Source: Lachnospiraceae bacterium
GTDB lineage: Bacteria; Bacillota; Clostridia; Lachnospirales; Lachnospiraceae
Reading direction: 5' to 3'
Assembly: GCA_028696165.1 (NCBI GenBank)
Contig: JAQVHQ010000010.1
Coordinates: 1-64,000, forward strand
DNA: 64,000 bases
Made by a program: the position numbers and the translations under genes. Below the pieces are notes generated by a model that saw only the letters and a program-made list of their open reading frames with translations, did no database searches and was not told where the DNA came from. Shown one piece after another: positions 54,434 to 63,692 of this stretch; the stretch's first letter is position 1; every line of letters begins with the position of its first letter.

Positions 54434-54842
54434 AACACAAACCTCCTTTTTACTCATCTTCGCGCATAGCTGACAACTCTAACTTGTTATTTTCTCACCA
54501 TCTAGAGAAATGGGAGTCTTATCTTCTCAAGATTATCTTCCTTCTATATAATAACAGTATCGCATACTTCCACTTCTGTTGCACCGTTTTTATCTTTTTT
54601 TACAAATCTACAGCAACCAAACAGATATTCAAAATCTGCTTTGCAACTTGCACCTACGCCTCATGCAACTTGTAAGGTTAAAATCAGCCAACCAACAACC
54701 GCCACCATCTTTTCAACCGCTGCCAACAACCAGCAGCCCACCTGGGTTGGCTGCGTCCTTTTCCCAAAACAAAAGAGCCCCACCACAGCACCTCAACTGC
54801 AGTAAGACTCTCCAATTATTTTAGTAAAAAGCACCCCAAATA
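54434..54842. other. Intergenic region with inverted repeat and terminator
   Basis: No gene is supported. CAGCCAACC (54685-54693) and GGTTGGCTG (54745-54753) form a 9-bp inverted repeat spanning a CAAC-rich loop. Between about 54770 and 54815 a hairpin ending in CUUUUGUUUU on the minus strand probably ends the glnQ transcript. Confidence 0.6.
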
Positions 54843-55565
54843 TCAAAGTACCTTCGACAAAAACTCCACCAACCGTGGATCCTTCGGATTAGCAAAAAAC
54901 TCCCCCGGTTCATTCTCTTCCTTCACAACACCTTCATCAATAAATAACACACGATTAGCCACCTCTCTGGCGAATCCCATCTCATGTGTAACTACAACCA
55001 TTGTCATCCCATCCAGAGCCAACTCCTTCATAAGCTCCAAAACCTCACCAACCATCTCAGGGTCCAGCGCAGAAGTAGGCTCATCAAAAAGCATCACATC
55101 CGGATTCATAGCCAGTGAACGTGCGATAGCAATTCTCTGTTTCTGACCGCCAGAAAGCATATTCGGATACTCATCCGCCTTTTCCGGAAGGCCAACTCTT
55201 TCCAATAATTCCTCAGCCTTTTTATCCGCTTCCGTCTGGCTCATAAGACCTAACTTAATCGGCGCTAAGGTAATATTTTCCTTAACCGTTTTATGTGGAA
55301 ACAGATTAAACTGCTGAAACACCATTCCCATTTTCTGACGAATCTTGTTAATATCATTTTTTGAATCCGTAATCTTCGTTCCTTCAAACCAGATTTCTCC
55401 GCCGGTTGGTTCCTCTAACAGATTCAGACAGCGCAGAAAAGTACTCTTCCCTGAACCGGAAGGTCCGATAACAACTACCTTCTCACCTTTTTCAATATGC
55501 TGGTCAATTCCCTTTAACACTTGATGATCCCCGAAGGACATCTGCAAATTCTTAGTTATGATCAC
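54843..55565 (-). CDS. Amino-acid ABC transporter ATP-binding protein
   Basis: A 240-residue ATPase of the polar-amino-acid (GlnQ-type) ABC transporter. Walker A is GPSGSGKS, the Q loop is in [12 protein letters not shown], the signature is LSGGQKQR, Walker B is [12 protein letters not shown] and the H loop is VTHEMG. The start is GTG at 55565, ten bases after AAGGAGG, inside the permease reading frame, so the two overlap by 14 bases and are coupled. Substrate is unknown. Confidence 0.93.
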   Translation of the reverse strand: MIITKNLQMSFGDHQVLKGIDQHIEKGEKVVVIGPSGSGKSTFLRCLNLLEEPTGGEIWFEGTKITDSKNDINKIRQKMGMVFQQFNLFPHKTVKENITLAPIKLGLMSQTEADKKAEELLERVGLPEKADEYPNMLSGGQKQRIAIARSLAMNPDVMLFDEPTSALDPEMVGEVLELMKELALDGMTMVVVTHEMGFAREVANRVLFIDEGVVKEENEPGEFFANPKDPRLVEFLSKVL

Positions 55566-56259
55566 TCTTTGCCAGCCTCCTTTCAAAGATACTCAATAAT
55601 TTGGACAGAATCAACACGATTACCAGATAGACACATGCAGCAATTATGTACGGAGGAAGCGGGTCAAAAGTTCTGGTTCCCACAAATCCAGCCATTTTTG
55701 TCAAATCATTGATTGCAATTACACTGATAACTGATGTCTCTTTTACTAATACAATAAACTCATTACCCAAAGCCGGCAGGATATTTTTAACCGCCTGTGG
55801 CAGGATAATATAGCGCATCGTCTGTAGTCCCGTAAATCCCAGAGAACGTCCCGCTTCCATCTGTCCATAATCCACAGATTCAATACCAGCTCGTACAATC
55901 TCTGCCACATACGCTCCTGAATTCAATCCGAAACACACCGCACCTACTACAATCGGATTGGTATTTCTGGATGTAAATATCATATAGTAAATAATCATCA
56001 GCTGTACCATCAGAGGTGTCCCACGAAATACAGTAATATAGATGGAACAAATCTTAGCTAATATTTTTAAAATCACATTCTTAGAACTTTTTGCCGATAC
56101 TCGAACTGTTGCAACTACGATACCGATGATTACACCAAGTATAACTGCAAAAAAGGAAATCAGCAAAGTCATCTTCAGACCGTCTAAATATGCCAGATAA
56201 CGCTGTTCAGGTATCAGTGCATTATAAAATGACTCATATATCTCACGAAGTTTTTCCAT
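55552..56259 (-). CDS. Amino-acid ABC transporter permease
   Basis: A 235-residue permease of the His/Glu/Gln family with about five transmembrane helices. The loop that docks with the ATPase has the usual [22 protein letters not shown]. The signal-like N terminus and short length are typical. The overlapping downstream ATPase gene and the upstream binding-protein gene complete the transporter. Confidence 0.93.
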   Translation of the reverse strand: MEKLREIYESFYNALIPEQRYLAYLDGLKMTLLISFFAVILGVIIGIVVATVRVSAKSSKNVILKILAKICSIYITVFRGTPLMVQLMIIYYMIFTSRNTNPIVVGAVCFGLNSGAYVAEIVRAGIESVDYGQMEAGRSLGFTGLQTMRYIILPQAVKNILPALGNEFIVLVKETSVISVIAINDLTKMAGFVGTRTFDPLPPYIIAACVYLVIVLILSKLLSIFERRLAKSDHN

Positions 56260-56277
56260 ATTATCCTCCAGGTAATA

Positions 56278-56315
56278 ATAGCCGCCTTATCCCATCCTCA
56301 GGAGAAAGCGGCTAT
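56278..56315 (-). promoter_or_regulatory. Intercistronic stem-loop between binding protein and permease genes
   Basis: ATAGCCGC and GCGGCTAT (56278-56285 and 56308-56315) form an 8-bp stem. There is no U run. Such stem-loops often protect the upstream transcript and keep binding-protein levels above permease levels. Confidence 0.65.
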
Positions 56316-56328
56316 ATCGCTTTATATC

Positions 56329-57141
56329 TTATTCTGCTTCAGCAGCTGAATGATTAGCGATAAACTCGTCAATCTTTCCATCTGCTACTAATTTTTCCAC
56401 TACACCATTAATCTGGTCCAACATCTCTGTATTACCCTTCTTAACAGCGATTGCATACTGATCCTGGAATAAAGGATCACCTTCTAAAATTTTTAATTCT
56501 GTATTAGCTTCTACTAAATCCTTAGCTGGAAGTTCATCCATTACGATACAATCAACTTTTCCTGCTTTTAAATCTTCTGCTGCCAATGCAAATTTAGTAT
56601 AACGTCTTACTTCCTTTGGAGTTGTGTTGTCTGTATTAGAACACCACAGGTCAGCAATATTTCCCTGCTGTACTGCTACAACCTTATCCATCAGTGCTTC
56701 TCCTGTTGGCTCTGTTACAGCTGGTGCATCTGCACTTACTACAACAACTTCTGTAGAATCTACATAATTAGTTGAGAAATCCATAACCTTTTCACGTTCT
56801 GGATCAACAGAAATTCCTGCTGCTGCAAAATCAACTTTTCCCTGCTGAACAGCAACTAATGCTGCGTCAAAATCCATATTCTGGATTACCAGAGTTTTTC
56901 CCATCTCATCAGCGATTGCCTGTGCAATATCCATATCCACACCTACAACTTCATTGCCCTTCATATATTCATATGGTGCAAATCCTGCCTCAGTAGCAAC
57001 AATTAATTCGTCGCTCTCTGAAGAACTGCTTTCTGCTGCGCTGTCTGTAGAAGTCTCACTGGATGATGAACTTCCTGCACCACATCCGGTTACTAATAAT
57101 GCGGATACCGCTAATAAACTTACGATTTTTAATGCCTTCAT
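56329..57141 (-). CDS. Amino-acid ABC transporter substrate-binding lipoprotein
   Basis: A 270-residue SBP_bac_3 lipoprotein that delivers a polar amino acid to the permease. The lipobox is LVTGC with Cys20, followed by a Ser/Glu linker; the binding domain has EAGFAPYEYMKGNEVVGVDMD near 52-72 and VAAVQQGKVDFAAAGIS near 97-114, typical of the family. The specific amino acid cannot be read from sequence. It has a stem-loop between it and the permease gene. Confidence 0.93.
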   Translation of the reverse strand: MKALKIVSLLAVSALLVTGCGAGSSSSSETSTDSAAESSSSESDELIVATEAGFAPYEYMKGNEVVGVDMDIAQAIADEMGKTLVIQNMDFDAALVAVQQGKVDFAAAGISVDPEREKVMDFSTNYVDSTEVVVVSADAPAVTEPTGEALMDKVVAVQQGNIADLWCSNTDNTTPKEVRRYTKFALAAEDLKAGKVDCIVMDELPAKDLVEANTELKILEGDPLFQDQYAIAVKKGNTEMLDQINGVVEKLVADGKIDEFIANHSAAEAE

Positions 57142-57273
57142 AATGTCCTCCTCATTGATATATTTTATTTACTTTTTACATATCTTTTTTATTGTAGCTT
57201 TTTTCTTTTTAAAATGCAATGAAAAATATAAGATTTATGCATGTTTTTTTATAATTATGCACCTTCCTGACAG

Positions 57274-58920
57274 CTATTTTTTCAAAATCCCAAAAAGGCC
57301 ACGCACCAGACTATTGGCTGCCTGTCTGCCAAAACTATTGACTGCACTGGTTGCCATTTTTTCTACCGTTGATTTTTTCTTTCTTCCACCGCTGCTCTTT
57401 CCTAATATCTGTTTTGCGAGACGCTCAATTTCTTTTTGTTTTTCCTGCTCTTCTTTTGCTTTTTCTCTGGCAGCTTTCTCAATTTCCTTCTGTTTTTTAG
57501 CTTCTTCTGCCGCCAGGGCTTTCGCCTGCTTTTCTAATTCTTTCTGTTCCTTTTCTTCTTGAACTGCCTGTTCCTGCTGAGCTTCTTCCTGCTGTTTTGT
57601 GACTTCTGCTTCTTCCTGGGCTTTTCTGGCAGCATCCGCCTTTCCAGCCAGCAGTTCATACGCTGACTCTCTGTCAACCGCTGTATTATACTTGACAGCC
57701 ATTGGACTGGAAGCAATCATCTGCTGCACCAGGGCAGCATCCGCTGGTCCCATAAGACTCTGTGGTGGAAGAATATGTACCCGTTCTACCATAGAAGGCG
57801 CACCTTTTTCATCGAGGAAAGATACCAATGCTTCTCCAGTTTCCAGCTGGGTAATCACTTCGTCCGTCTGAAAGAGTGGATTCGCACGAAATGTATCTGC
57901 AGCAACCTTCACGGCCTTTTGATCAGATGGTGAATATGCACGCAAAGCATGCTGAATTCGATTGCCAAGCTGTGAAAGAATAGTATCCGGGACATCTGTT
58001 GGACTTTGAGTAATAAAATAAATACCAATTCCTTTTGAACGGATAAGTCGTACAATCTGCTCCACTTTCTCTAATACAGCCTTGGATGCATCTTTAAAGA
58101 TTAAATGTGCTTCGTCAAAGAAAAATACCATTTTGGGTTTGTCTAAATCACCTACCTCCGGCATCATCTCATATAACTCGGACAGCATCCAAAGTAAGAA
58201 TGTCCCATAAAGAGTTGGCTGAAGAAACAATTTTTCACAATTTAACACTTGAATCATACCACGTCCATCAGCATCCACGTTAAGCCAGTCTTTTAAATCA
58301 AGTGCCGGTTCTCCAAAGAACTGATTTGCACCCTCATCTTCCAGTTTCAATAATGCACGCTGAATAGCCCCTATACTTTGTGAAGATACATTGCCATATG
58401 TATTCTTATATTCTGCCGCATGTTCTCCCACATAAGCCACCATAGCACGCAGATCCTTCATATCTAACAAGAGTAGTTTCTGGTCATCTGCCACACGAAA
58501 AACGATATCAAGAATTCCTTCCTGAGTTTCATTTAACTCTAAAATGCGCGCCAGAAGCATCGGACCCATCTCTGAAATCGTCACACGAATCGGATGCCCT
58601 TTTTCTCCAAACACATCCCAGTAAGTTGTAGGATACGATTTATAAGTAAATCCAGCCTCAGCGAGTCCAAACTTTGTAATACGTTTCTGCATGCCTTCAC
58701 TGTCCACACCAGGAACACTCATTCCGGACAAATCGCCCTTAATATCCGACACGAATACCGGAACCCCTGCATCACTAAAAGATTCTGCCAACACTTTCAG
58801 TGTAATCGTCTTACCTGTACCGGTAGCTCCTGCCACCAGACCATGGCGATTGGCCATCTTCGGAATAATACTGATATTTTTTTCATTTTTTGCAATCCAT
58901 AATTGTTCTTGATAGTACAT
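57274..58920 (-). CDS. HerA-like ATPase (DUF853)
   Basis: A 548-residue DNA-translocase-like ATPase of the HerA/DUF853 group. Walker A is GATGTGKT, KGDLSGMSV lies next to it, Walker B is VFFFDEAHL and the RSKGIGIYFITQSP segment contains the sensor. From about residue 430 a long charged coiled coil (EEAEVTKQQEEAQQEQ-type) leads to a conserved tail. The role, perhaps in DNA repair or conjugation-like processes, is unknown. No nuclease gene such as nurA adjoins it. Confidence 0.88.
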   Translation of the reverse strand: MYYQEQLWIAKNEKNISIIPKMANRHGLVAGATGTGKTITLKVLAESFSDAGVPVFVSDIKGDLSGMSVPGVDSEGMQKRITKFGLAEAGFTYKSYPTTYWDVFGEKGHPIRVTISEMGPMLLARILELNETQEGILDIVFRVADDQKLLLLDMKDLRAMVAYVGEHAAEYKNTYGNVSSQSIGAIQRALLKLEDEGANQFFGEPALDLKDWLNVDADGRGMIQVLNCEKLFLQPTLYGTFLLWMLSELYEMMPEVGDLDKPKMVFFFDEAHLIFKDASKAVLEKVEQIVRLIRSKGIGIYFITQSPTDVPDTILSQLGNRIQHALRAYSPSDQKAVKVAADTFRANPLFQTDEVITQLETGEALVSFLDEKGAPSMVERVHILPPQSLMGPADAALVQQMIASSPMAVKYNTAVDRESAYELLAGKADAARKAQEEAEVTKQQEEAQQEQAVQEEKEQKELEKQAKALAAEEAKKQKEIEKAAREKAKEEQEKQKEIERLAKQILGKSSGGRKKKSTVEKMATSAVNSFGRQAANSLVRGLFGILKK

Positions 58921-59009
58921 AAAAGCCCTCCTTCATACTTATGTAAACTTTTCAAAGTTTATTTCTGTTTTTCTTTTTGATATAAAGTATACCATGATTC
59001 AAAGTTTCC

Positions 59010-59351
59010 TTACATATAAAACACAATAATCCCCACTAAAATAAGAAAATTCCCCAACAGTTTTCGCTTTGTTATTTTTTCTTTAAAAAAGATGAAACTC
59101 AACACCATTACATAGATAAAACCTGTAGATTCCACTACCGGTCCATTCTTATAAGCCACCTTTGTATAAGCTATAATCGTACACATCGTCGATATAACCA
59201 TCATTCCGTACCCGATTATGACATGTGGATTCAGATATTCCCTTATTATAGAAGGGTACTGTTTCATCGCTCCCTTTTTTAAGAGCACCTGTGAAAAAGA
59301 TGCTATCAGAGTCCCTAATGCTAATATTATGTAATATATCTCAATTCTCAT
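59010..59351 (-). CDS. SMR/EamA-like small membrane transporter, subunit B
   Basis: A 113-residue four-helix protein similar to the small multidrug resistance and ArnE/F-type half-transporters. Hydrophobic segments lie at about 5-25, 42-62, 68-88 and 92-112. It overlaps the neighbouring half-transporter gene (59341-59694) by 11 bases, so the two are likely made in equal amounts and form a heterodimer. Confidence 0.82.
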   Translation of the reverse strand: MRIEIYYIILALGTLIASFSQVLLKKGAMKQYPSIIREYLNPHVIIGYGMMVISTMCTIIAYTKVAYKNGPVVESTGFIYVMVLSFIFFKEKITKRKLLGNFLILVGIIVFYM

Positions 59352-59694
59352 CTGTATTCACCACCATTATCCCCACAAATATTATCGCTACACCCAGTAT
59401 ATTCTTCCATGATATATGTTCTCTGAAAATCAAAGCGGCCCAGATTAAAGACCAGAAGATTGCTGTTGCCCTATTTACATACGCAACAGATAACTCATAA
59501 CGTTTGATGATTTGCTGCCAGACTATTGCGTATACCCCAAGCACACAAATTTCCAGACCATAGAAGAAAATAAACCAAAAGCTTAAAAATTCATGTCCCG
59601 CCGCCATTTTTGCACAGATACCTGACAAGGTATAGATTAGAACCGCTGCCTGAATAGATAAGATTCCAGGCAGGGTAATTTTTTTCTTTTTCAT
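59341..59694 (-). CDS. SMR/EamA-like small membrane transporter, subunit A
   Basis: A 117-residue four-helix protein with the same fold as its partner at 59010-59351. The conserved AYVNRATAIFWSLIWAALIF stretch is in the last half. AGGAGG lies close upstream of the start. Substrate is unknown; lipid-linked sugar flipping (ArnE/F) or drug export are alternatives. Confidence 0.82.
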   Translation of the reverse strand: MKKKKITLPGILSIQAAVLIYTLSGICAKMAAGHEFLSFWFIFFYGLEICVLGVYAIVWQQIIKRYELSVAYVNRATAIFWSLIWAALIFREHISWKNILGVAIIFVGIMVVNTDEN

Positions 59695-59823
59695 TTTGTA
59701 AGTCCTCCTGTAGAATATACATCAGCTTGTCTGTCAAATATATATTCTGAATGGATTTAGTATAGCATATTTTCTGACTGGTGGAAATACTTCTATAAAA
59801 TGAGCTTATACCAGATGCTTATG

Positions 59824-60015
59824 TTACTTATTTTTTTCTCTTTTTCTCTTTGTTACCAGACCACCGATTCGACCTGTCTCTTTTGCAGTAAGTGTTCGCC
59901 ATCCTTCTTCTAATACCCGGTCTAACAGTCCTAATTCTTCTGCAATTTCATATTTGATTAATTCTTCCTCTGTTAATTCTTCCAGATTTATCTTTTTTTC
60001 TTTATTTTTTTCCAT
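59824..60015 (-). CDS. Alpha/beta-type small acid-soluble spore protein
   Basis: A 63-residue protein with the alpha/beta SASP core: KYEIAEELGLLDRV (about residues 20-33), followed by GWRTLTAKETGRIGG. Such proteins coat spore DNA and protect it, and mark the organism as a spore former. The start is set at 60015; the ribosome site GGAG lies inside the right arm of a hairpin at 60022-60052. An earlier ATG in the same frame runs through that hairpin and is less likely. Confidence 0.8.
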   Translation of the reverse strand: MEKNKEKKINLEELTEEELIKYEIAEELGLLDRVLEEGWRTLTAKETGRIGGLVTKRKREKNK

Positions 60016-60021
60016 AAAAAA

Positions 60022-60052
60022 GGCCACGCTCCTTTCATTGGGAGTATGGCCA
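60022..60052. terminator. Bidirectional terminator with embedded ribosome site
   Basis: GGCCAT-ACTCC pairs with GGAG-CGTGGCC with small mismatches, followed by six U on the minus strand. On the plus strand the same structure ends in a T run. The GGAG of the SASP gene lies in one arm. Confidence 0.75.
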
Positions 60053-60089
60053 TTTTTATTATTTCTATTCATATTTTATTATCCTGTAT

Positions 60090-60272
60090 TTACTTCGGTA
60101 TGATAATTGCAGCTACAATATAAGCTAATACTCCTGAACCACCCAGGCAGCAAAACAATACCCATGCCAGACGTACCAAGGTAGGATCAATATTAAAATA
60201 CTCTGCAATGCCTCCGCACACACCTGCTAACATATAATTAGTCGTTGAACGATACAATCTCTTATTTTCCAT
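60090..60272 (-). CDS. PspC domain membrane protein
   Basis: A 60-residue PspC-domain protein. LYRSTTNYMLAGVCGGIAEY (residues 6-25) is the family signature, followed by one transmembrane helix to the end. It may sense membrane stress. GAAAGGAGA precedes the start. The gene lies downstream of the DUF4097 gene and upstream of the SASP gene, without clear coupling. Confidence 0.88.
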   Translation of the reverse strand: MENKRLYRSTTNYMLAGVCGGIAEYFNIDPTLVRLAWVLFCCLGGSGVLAYIVAAIIIPK

Positions 60273-60319
60273 ATCACAAATCTCCTTTCAGATTCTCATT
60301 AAAACCACAAACACTTTTG

Positions 60320-61144
60320 TTATCCTATGAAATCTACCGTAACCTGACCCATGCCACAAGAAATATCAATGTTTCCTGCTGCATTTTCTTTCTCAAGTTC
60401 TTTATCTGTCAGGACACCATTGTAAGTGTCACTTCCGAACTTAACCTGTCCGGCTGTACAATTCAAATCATAGCTGTAATCACTTTGTTTTCCAGGCATT
60501 TCTGCCGTTATTTTCCCGGCTTCTACATCCAGATCAAATTCTTTTGCATTCAAAGCCTCCATCTCCAACAAACCTGCAGATACTTCTGCTGACACTTCTT
60601 CCAGTTTCAGATCTTCCGGAAGAATAATTACCACTTTTCTGAAATCATCTTCTGAATAACTTTTCGTTGAAATTGTGCTGTCTACATATAAAGTAGCATC
60701 ATCCGAATACACGTCTACAGAAACGGTATCTGGGATCTGAACTTTGATTTTATTTACATCATCCGTTTGCACATATAAACTGCCTGCTGCAATATTCAAA
60801 TCCAGCTCTGTTACCGGGTCAAAGGTATACTCTGTAATGCCGTCCTGACTTTCTGAACTTATGGATCCCTGCCCGTGATTTTCACCATGATGTATGGAAG
60901 AATGATGTGAACTTTCTGAATCAGAATGATTCTCAACTACATCTTCAATCACATCTTCCAAATCTTTTGCTTCTTCCAGATCATCTGCTTCATAAGTCAC
61001 TGAGACTGAATTCTTTGTATGCACATATTTGGAAAGTTCACTCCAGTTTGCTCCTAAGACCAGGGTTCCAATCAGAACACATATAATCCCTAGAGATGCA
61101 CAAACTGCAGCAATGATGAGAGTTATCTTTATTCCTTTTTTCAT
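60320..61144 (-). CDS. DUF4097 family protein
   Basis: A 274-residue envelope protein. One transmembrane helix covers about 8-30. A His/Ser-rich insert (about 75-95) precedes the DUF4097 beta-helix domain with FDPVTELDLNIAAGSLYVQ repeats, as in LiaG/YvlB-like relatives. Its start overlaps the DUF1700 stop by four bases. The operon with PadR resembles those that respond to envelope stress. Confidence 0.87.
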   Translation of the reverse strand: MKKGIKITLIIAAVCASLGIICVLIGTLVLGANWSELSKYVHTKNSVSVTYEADDLEEAKDLEDVIEDVVENHSDSESSHHSSIHHGENHGQGSISSESQDGITEYTFDPVTELDLNIAAGSLYVQTDDVNKIKVQIPDTVSVDVYSDDATLYVDSTISTKSYSEDDFRKVVIILPEDLKLEEVSAEVSAGLLEMEALNAKEFDLDVEAGKITAEMPGKQSDYSYDLNCTAGQVKFGSDTYNGVLTDKELEKENAAGNIDISCGMGQVTVDFIG

Positions 61145-61953
61145 GATTCGCCCTCCTTATCTGAATAATTATCTGTATCCTTCTCTTCTGTATGTGTTAC
61201 GGTTTCTTCGTTTTGTTCTGTCTTTTCGTTTTGTTCTGTATATCTGTCTGATTCGGAAAAGTTATGCTCTCTCTGACTTTCGCCGCGATTTAACAGTCTC
61301 TGACACAAATCCACGATTGATCGAAAGGCCATAGGACATATCTTAAATGTAAACCACAGGAAAAACAGAAATAAAAGTAACCCAACTGCAATCATAAGCA
61401 ACGCAATTCCAATTCCTGCCAGTGCGGTTCCCGGATGGGACACAATCGATACCACGCTAACCACCATAGTAGCAATACCACCGATTACCAGTCCGACTCC
61501 GCCAAAGCAGCTTCCTACAATAATCCCTACTAAAACTCCGGCGATTCCCACTAAAACTCCTAACAGACCCGCTGCCAAACCACCCCATATAGGAATCGTA
61601 AAGACTAAAATGATAATAATCAAAGCAACAGGAAACTTGCTCTATGCTTTTGGTTCCCGATAGCCAGATTCTCTGCGTGAAGGCATTTGTTTATTAACGG
61701 TAGTCCCTGCATCCTGATAACCATGTTCCGTATATTCCGGTCCACTGGTTGTATAGCTATTCTGTGACAAATCAGCCTTGATAATTCCTGCAACTTTCCC
61801 AGGATTTCCCAGTTCCTGAATCACATCCGCTTCATTCTCCACACCTGCTTCATCAAAATAGCTATTATAATAATCAATGGCATCCTGCCGGTCACTCTTA
61901 GGAATATCGGCAAGTAATCGTTCCAGCTGCCTCATAAACTCTCTTCTATCCAT
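61141..61953 (-). pseudogene. DUF1700 (HAAS) membrane protein gene, in-frame TAG
   Basis: A 271-codon frame for a DUF1700 protein. Start at 61953 has GGGAGG upstream and overlaps the PadR stop. Codon 104 (61642-61644) is TAG. Codons 1-103 are a complete HAAS-type helical domain (RREFMRQLERLLADI, NSYFDEAG). Codons after the stop continue in the same frame with the family's membrane part (IIILVFTIPIWGGLAAGLLGVL). A TTG at 61623 has no ribosome site. A single nonsense change or sequencing error is the simplest reading; two separate proteins are also possible. Confidence 0.75.
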
Positions 61954-61954
61954 C

Positions 61955-62272
61955 CTAGTACCCTCCCTCAAATAATTTCGTAATCTTCGACGAATAAGAT
62001 TTCCACTCAATCATATATAGTTTCAACTGAGCATCTCCCTTTTCTGTAATTTTATAATATCTTCGATTTCTTCCTGCAAACTCTCTGTCATAAGTAACCA
62101 GACACTCATCCTTCTGCAGCCGGCGAAGCACCGGATACAAAGTAGATTCCGACACATCTAATACCTGACGAACATCCTGGGTAATCTTATATCCATATGT
62201 CCCCTCATCCTCTTTCGACACAACTGCCAAGACAATCGCATCCAACAATGCAGCTCCTGTGTTAAATACCAT
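61955..62272 (-). CDS. PadR family transcriptional regulator
   Basis: A 105-residue PadR-type winged-helix repressor. TYGYKITQDVRQVLDVSESTLYPVLRRL (in two parts) is the recognition segment and RRYYKITEKG the wing. It leads an operon with the DUF1700 and DUF4097 genes and probably represses it. GGAAG is the ribosome site. The operator candidate lies in its own promoter. Confidence 0.92.
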   Translation of the reverse strand: MVFNTGAALLDAIVLAVVSKEDEGTYGYKITQDVRQVLDVSESTLYPVLRRLQKDECLVTYDREFAGRNRRYYKITEKGDAQLKLYMIEWKSYSSKITKLFEGGY

Positions 62273-62316
62273 ATCTTCACTTCCTTCTCTAATTGGATCT
62301 CATTATAAGCATTTAT

Positions 62317-62339
62317 AATATTATATGTCGTATAATATT
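62317..62339. promoter_or_regulatory. Second AT-rich palindrome near PadR start site
   Basis: Arms AATATTAT (62317-62324) and ATAATATT (62332-62339) around a seven-base spacer. It is just downstream of the likely transcription start of the padR operon, so a second repressor dimer could block elongation. Confidence 0.5.
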
Positions 62340-62351
62340 GTTTATGCTCAT

Positions 62352-62380
62352 ACTATACAATATATAATATTGTATGTCAA
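62352..62380 (-). promoter_or_regulatory. padR operon promoter with operator in its spacer
   Basis: On the minus strand TTGACA (62375-62380) and TATAGT (62352-62357) are separated by 17 bases. The arms ATACAATAT (62355-62363) and ATATTGTAT (62367-62375), separated by three bases, occupy almost the whole spacer. A bound PadR dimer would directly block RNA polymerase. Confidence 0.8.
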
Positions 62381-62476
62381 TAATATATTATATAAATATT
62401 TCTTAATATTTTATGAACCACGTTTTATATGTATTTTCACTAATACGTTCGTGTCCGTTTTGCATACCCTTTTCCC

Positions 62477-62505
62477 TTGCACTTTTTCTTCTAATAAGTT
62501 ATGAT
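62477..62505 (+). promoter_or_regulatory. asnA promoter
   Basis: TTGCAC (62477-62482) and TATGAT (62500-62505) with a 17-base spacer. The start codon of asnA is 51 bases further on. The leader is too short to hold a T box. Confidence 0.8.
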
Positions 62506-62556
62506 ATCAAGCAGAAAGTATGGAGAAATAAAAGTGAGAATTAAAGGAGAAAAATC

Positions 62557-63567
62557 ATGGGTATGACAACATTTCCAAAAGGATATGACGCACACTTAAG
62601 TGTACGCCAGACACAAGAAGCGATAAAATATATTCGCGATACATTTCAAAAAGAATTCGGAAAAGAGATGAACTTAGAGCGAATCTCAGCACCACTATTC
62701 GTAGAAAAAAGTTCCGGACTAAATGATAACCTAAACGGTGTAGAACGCCCCGTAGCATTTGATATGGCTGCACTGCCGGGTGAAACCATTGAAGTAGTAC
62801 ATTCCCTGGCAAAATGGAAACGTATGGCACTTCACAAATACGGATTTCAGCCTGGAGAAGGGCTCTATACCAACATGAATGCCATCCGCCGCGATGAAGA
62901 TTTAGATAATCTCCATTCCTGCTATGTAGACCAGTGGGACTGGGAAATGGTGATTACCAAAGAGCAGCGAAATGAAGAAACATTAAAATCAGTTGTAAAA
63001 AACATCTTCAAAATCATCAAACACATGGAACATGAAGTGTGGTACAAATATCCGGAAGCTGTAAACCACCTTCCTGAAGAAATCCACTTCATAACAACCG
63101 AAGAATTAGAACAGCGTTATCCTGATAGCACACCAAAAGAGCGTGAAAATCTTATCACGAAAGAATTAGGCTGTGTCTTTCTTATGAAAATAGGTGACAA
63201 ACTGGCAAACGGAGAACCCCACGATGGCCGCGCTCCAGATTATGATGACTGGTCCTTGAATGGAGATATCCTCTTCTGGTATCCACTGCTTGACTGTGCT
63301 TTGGAAATCTCCAGTATGGGAATCCGTGTAGATGAAACAGCATTAAAAGACCAGCTTAAAAAGGCCAACTGCGAAGACAGAGCCGAATTACCTTATCACA
63401 AAATGTTGCTAAACAGTGAATTGCCTTATACAATCGGTGGTGGTATCGGACAATCCCGCTTATGCATGCTCTTATTAAACCGTGCTCATGTAGGTGAAGT
63501 ACAAGCCAGTCTCTGGCCGGAAGAAGTTCGTTCAAGCTGCGCTGAACATGGAATTATCCTTCTTTAA
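62557..63567 (+). CDS. asnA: Aspartate-ammonia ligase
   Basis: A 336-residue ammonia-dependent asparagine synthetase of the class II aminoacyl-tRNA-synthetase fold. [22 protein letters not shown] (in two parts) near residues 40-60 and [14 protein letters not shown] near 293 (motif 3-like) are seen. The gene has its own promoter, AAAGGAG upstream of the ATG and a strong terminator at 63629-63675. Confidence 0.95.
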   Translation: MGMTTFPKGYDAHLSVRQTQEAIKYIRDTFQKEFGKEMNLERISAPLFVEKSSGLNDNLNGVERPVAFDMAALPGETIEVVHSLAKWKRMALHKYGFQPGEGLYTNMNAIRRDEDLDNLHSCYVDQWDWEMVITKEQRNEETLKSVVKNIFKIIKHMEHEVWYKYPEAVNHLPEEIHFITTEELEQRYPDSTPKERENLITKELGCVFLMKIGDKLANGEPHDGRAPDYDDWSLNGDILFWYPLLDCALEISSMGIRVDETALKDQLKKANCEDRAELPYHKMLLNSELPYTIGGGIGQSRLCMLLLNRAHVGEVQASLWPEEVRSSCAEHGIILL

Positions 63568-63628
63568 TTGACCAAATAGATATTGGCAGAATTTCAAATC
63601 CGCCAAAGGCTTTATCTTCTTGCAAGAT

Positions 63629-63675
63629 AAAAGTGCCCGGATAGATATGTACATATTATCTATCCGGGCACTTTT
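63629..63675 (+). terminator. asnA terminator
   Basis: Arms at 63629-63645 and 63659-63675 form a perfect 17-bp stem (AAAAGTGCCCGGATAGA and its complement). It is flanked by A and T runs on both sides and sits between asnA and the convergent HsmA-like gene. Confidence 0.92.
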
Positions 63676-63692
63676 GTTATATATGTCCTTTC

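Noticed and set aside
62376-62556. T-box leader before asnA
   Set aside because: The promoter at 62477-62505 leaves only about 45 leader bases, too short for a T box.
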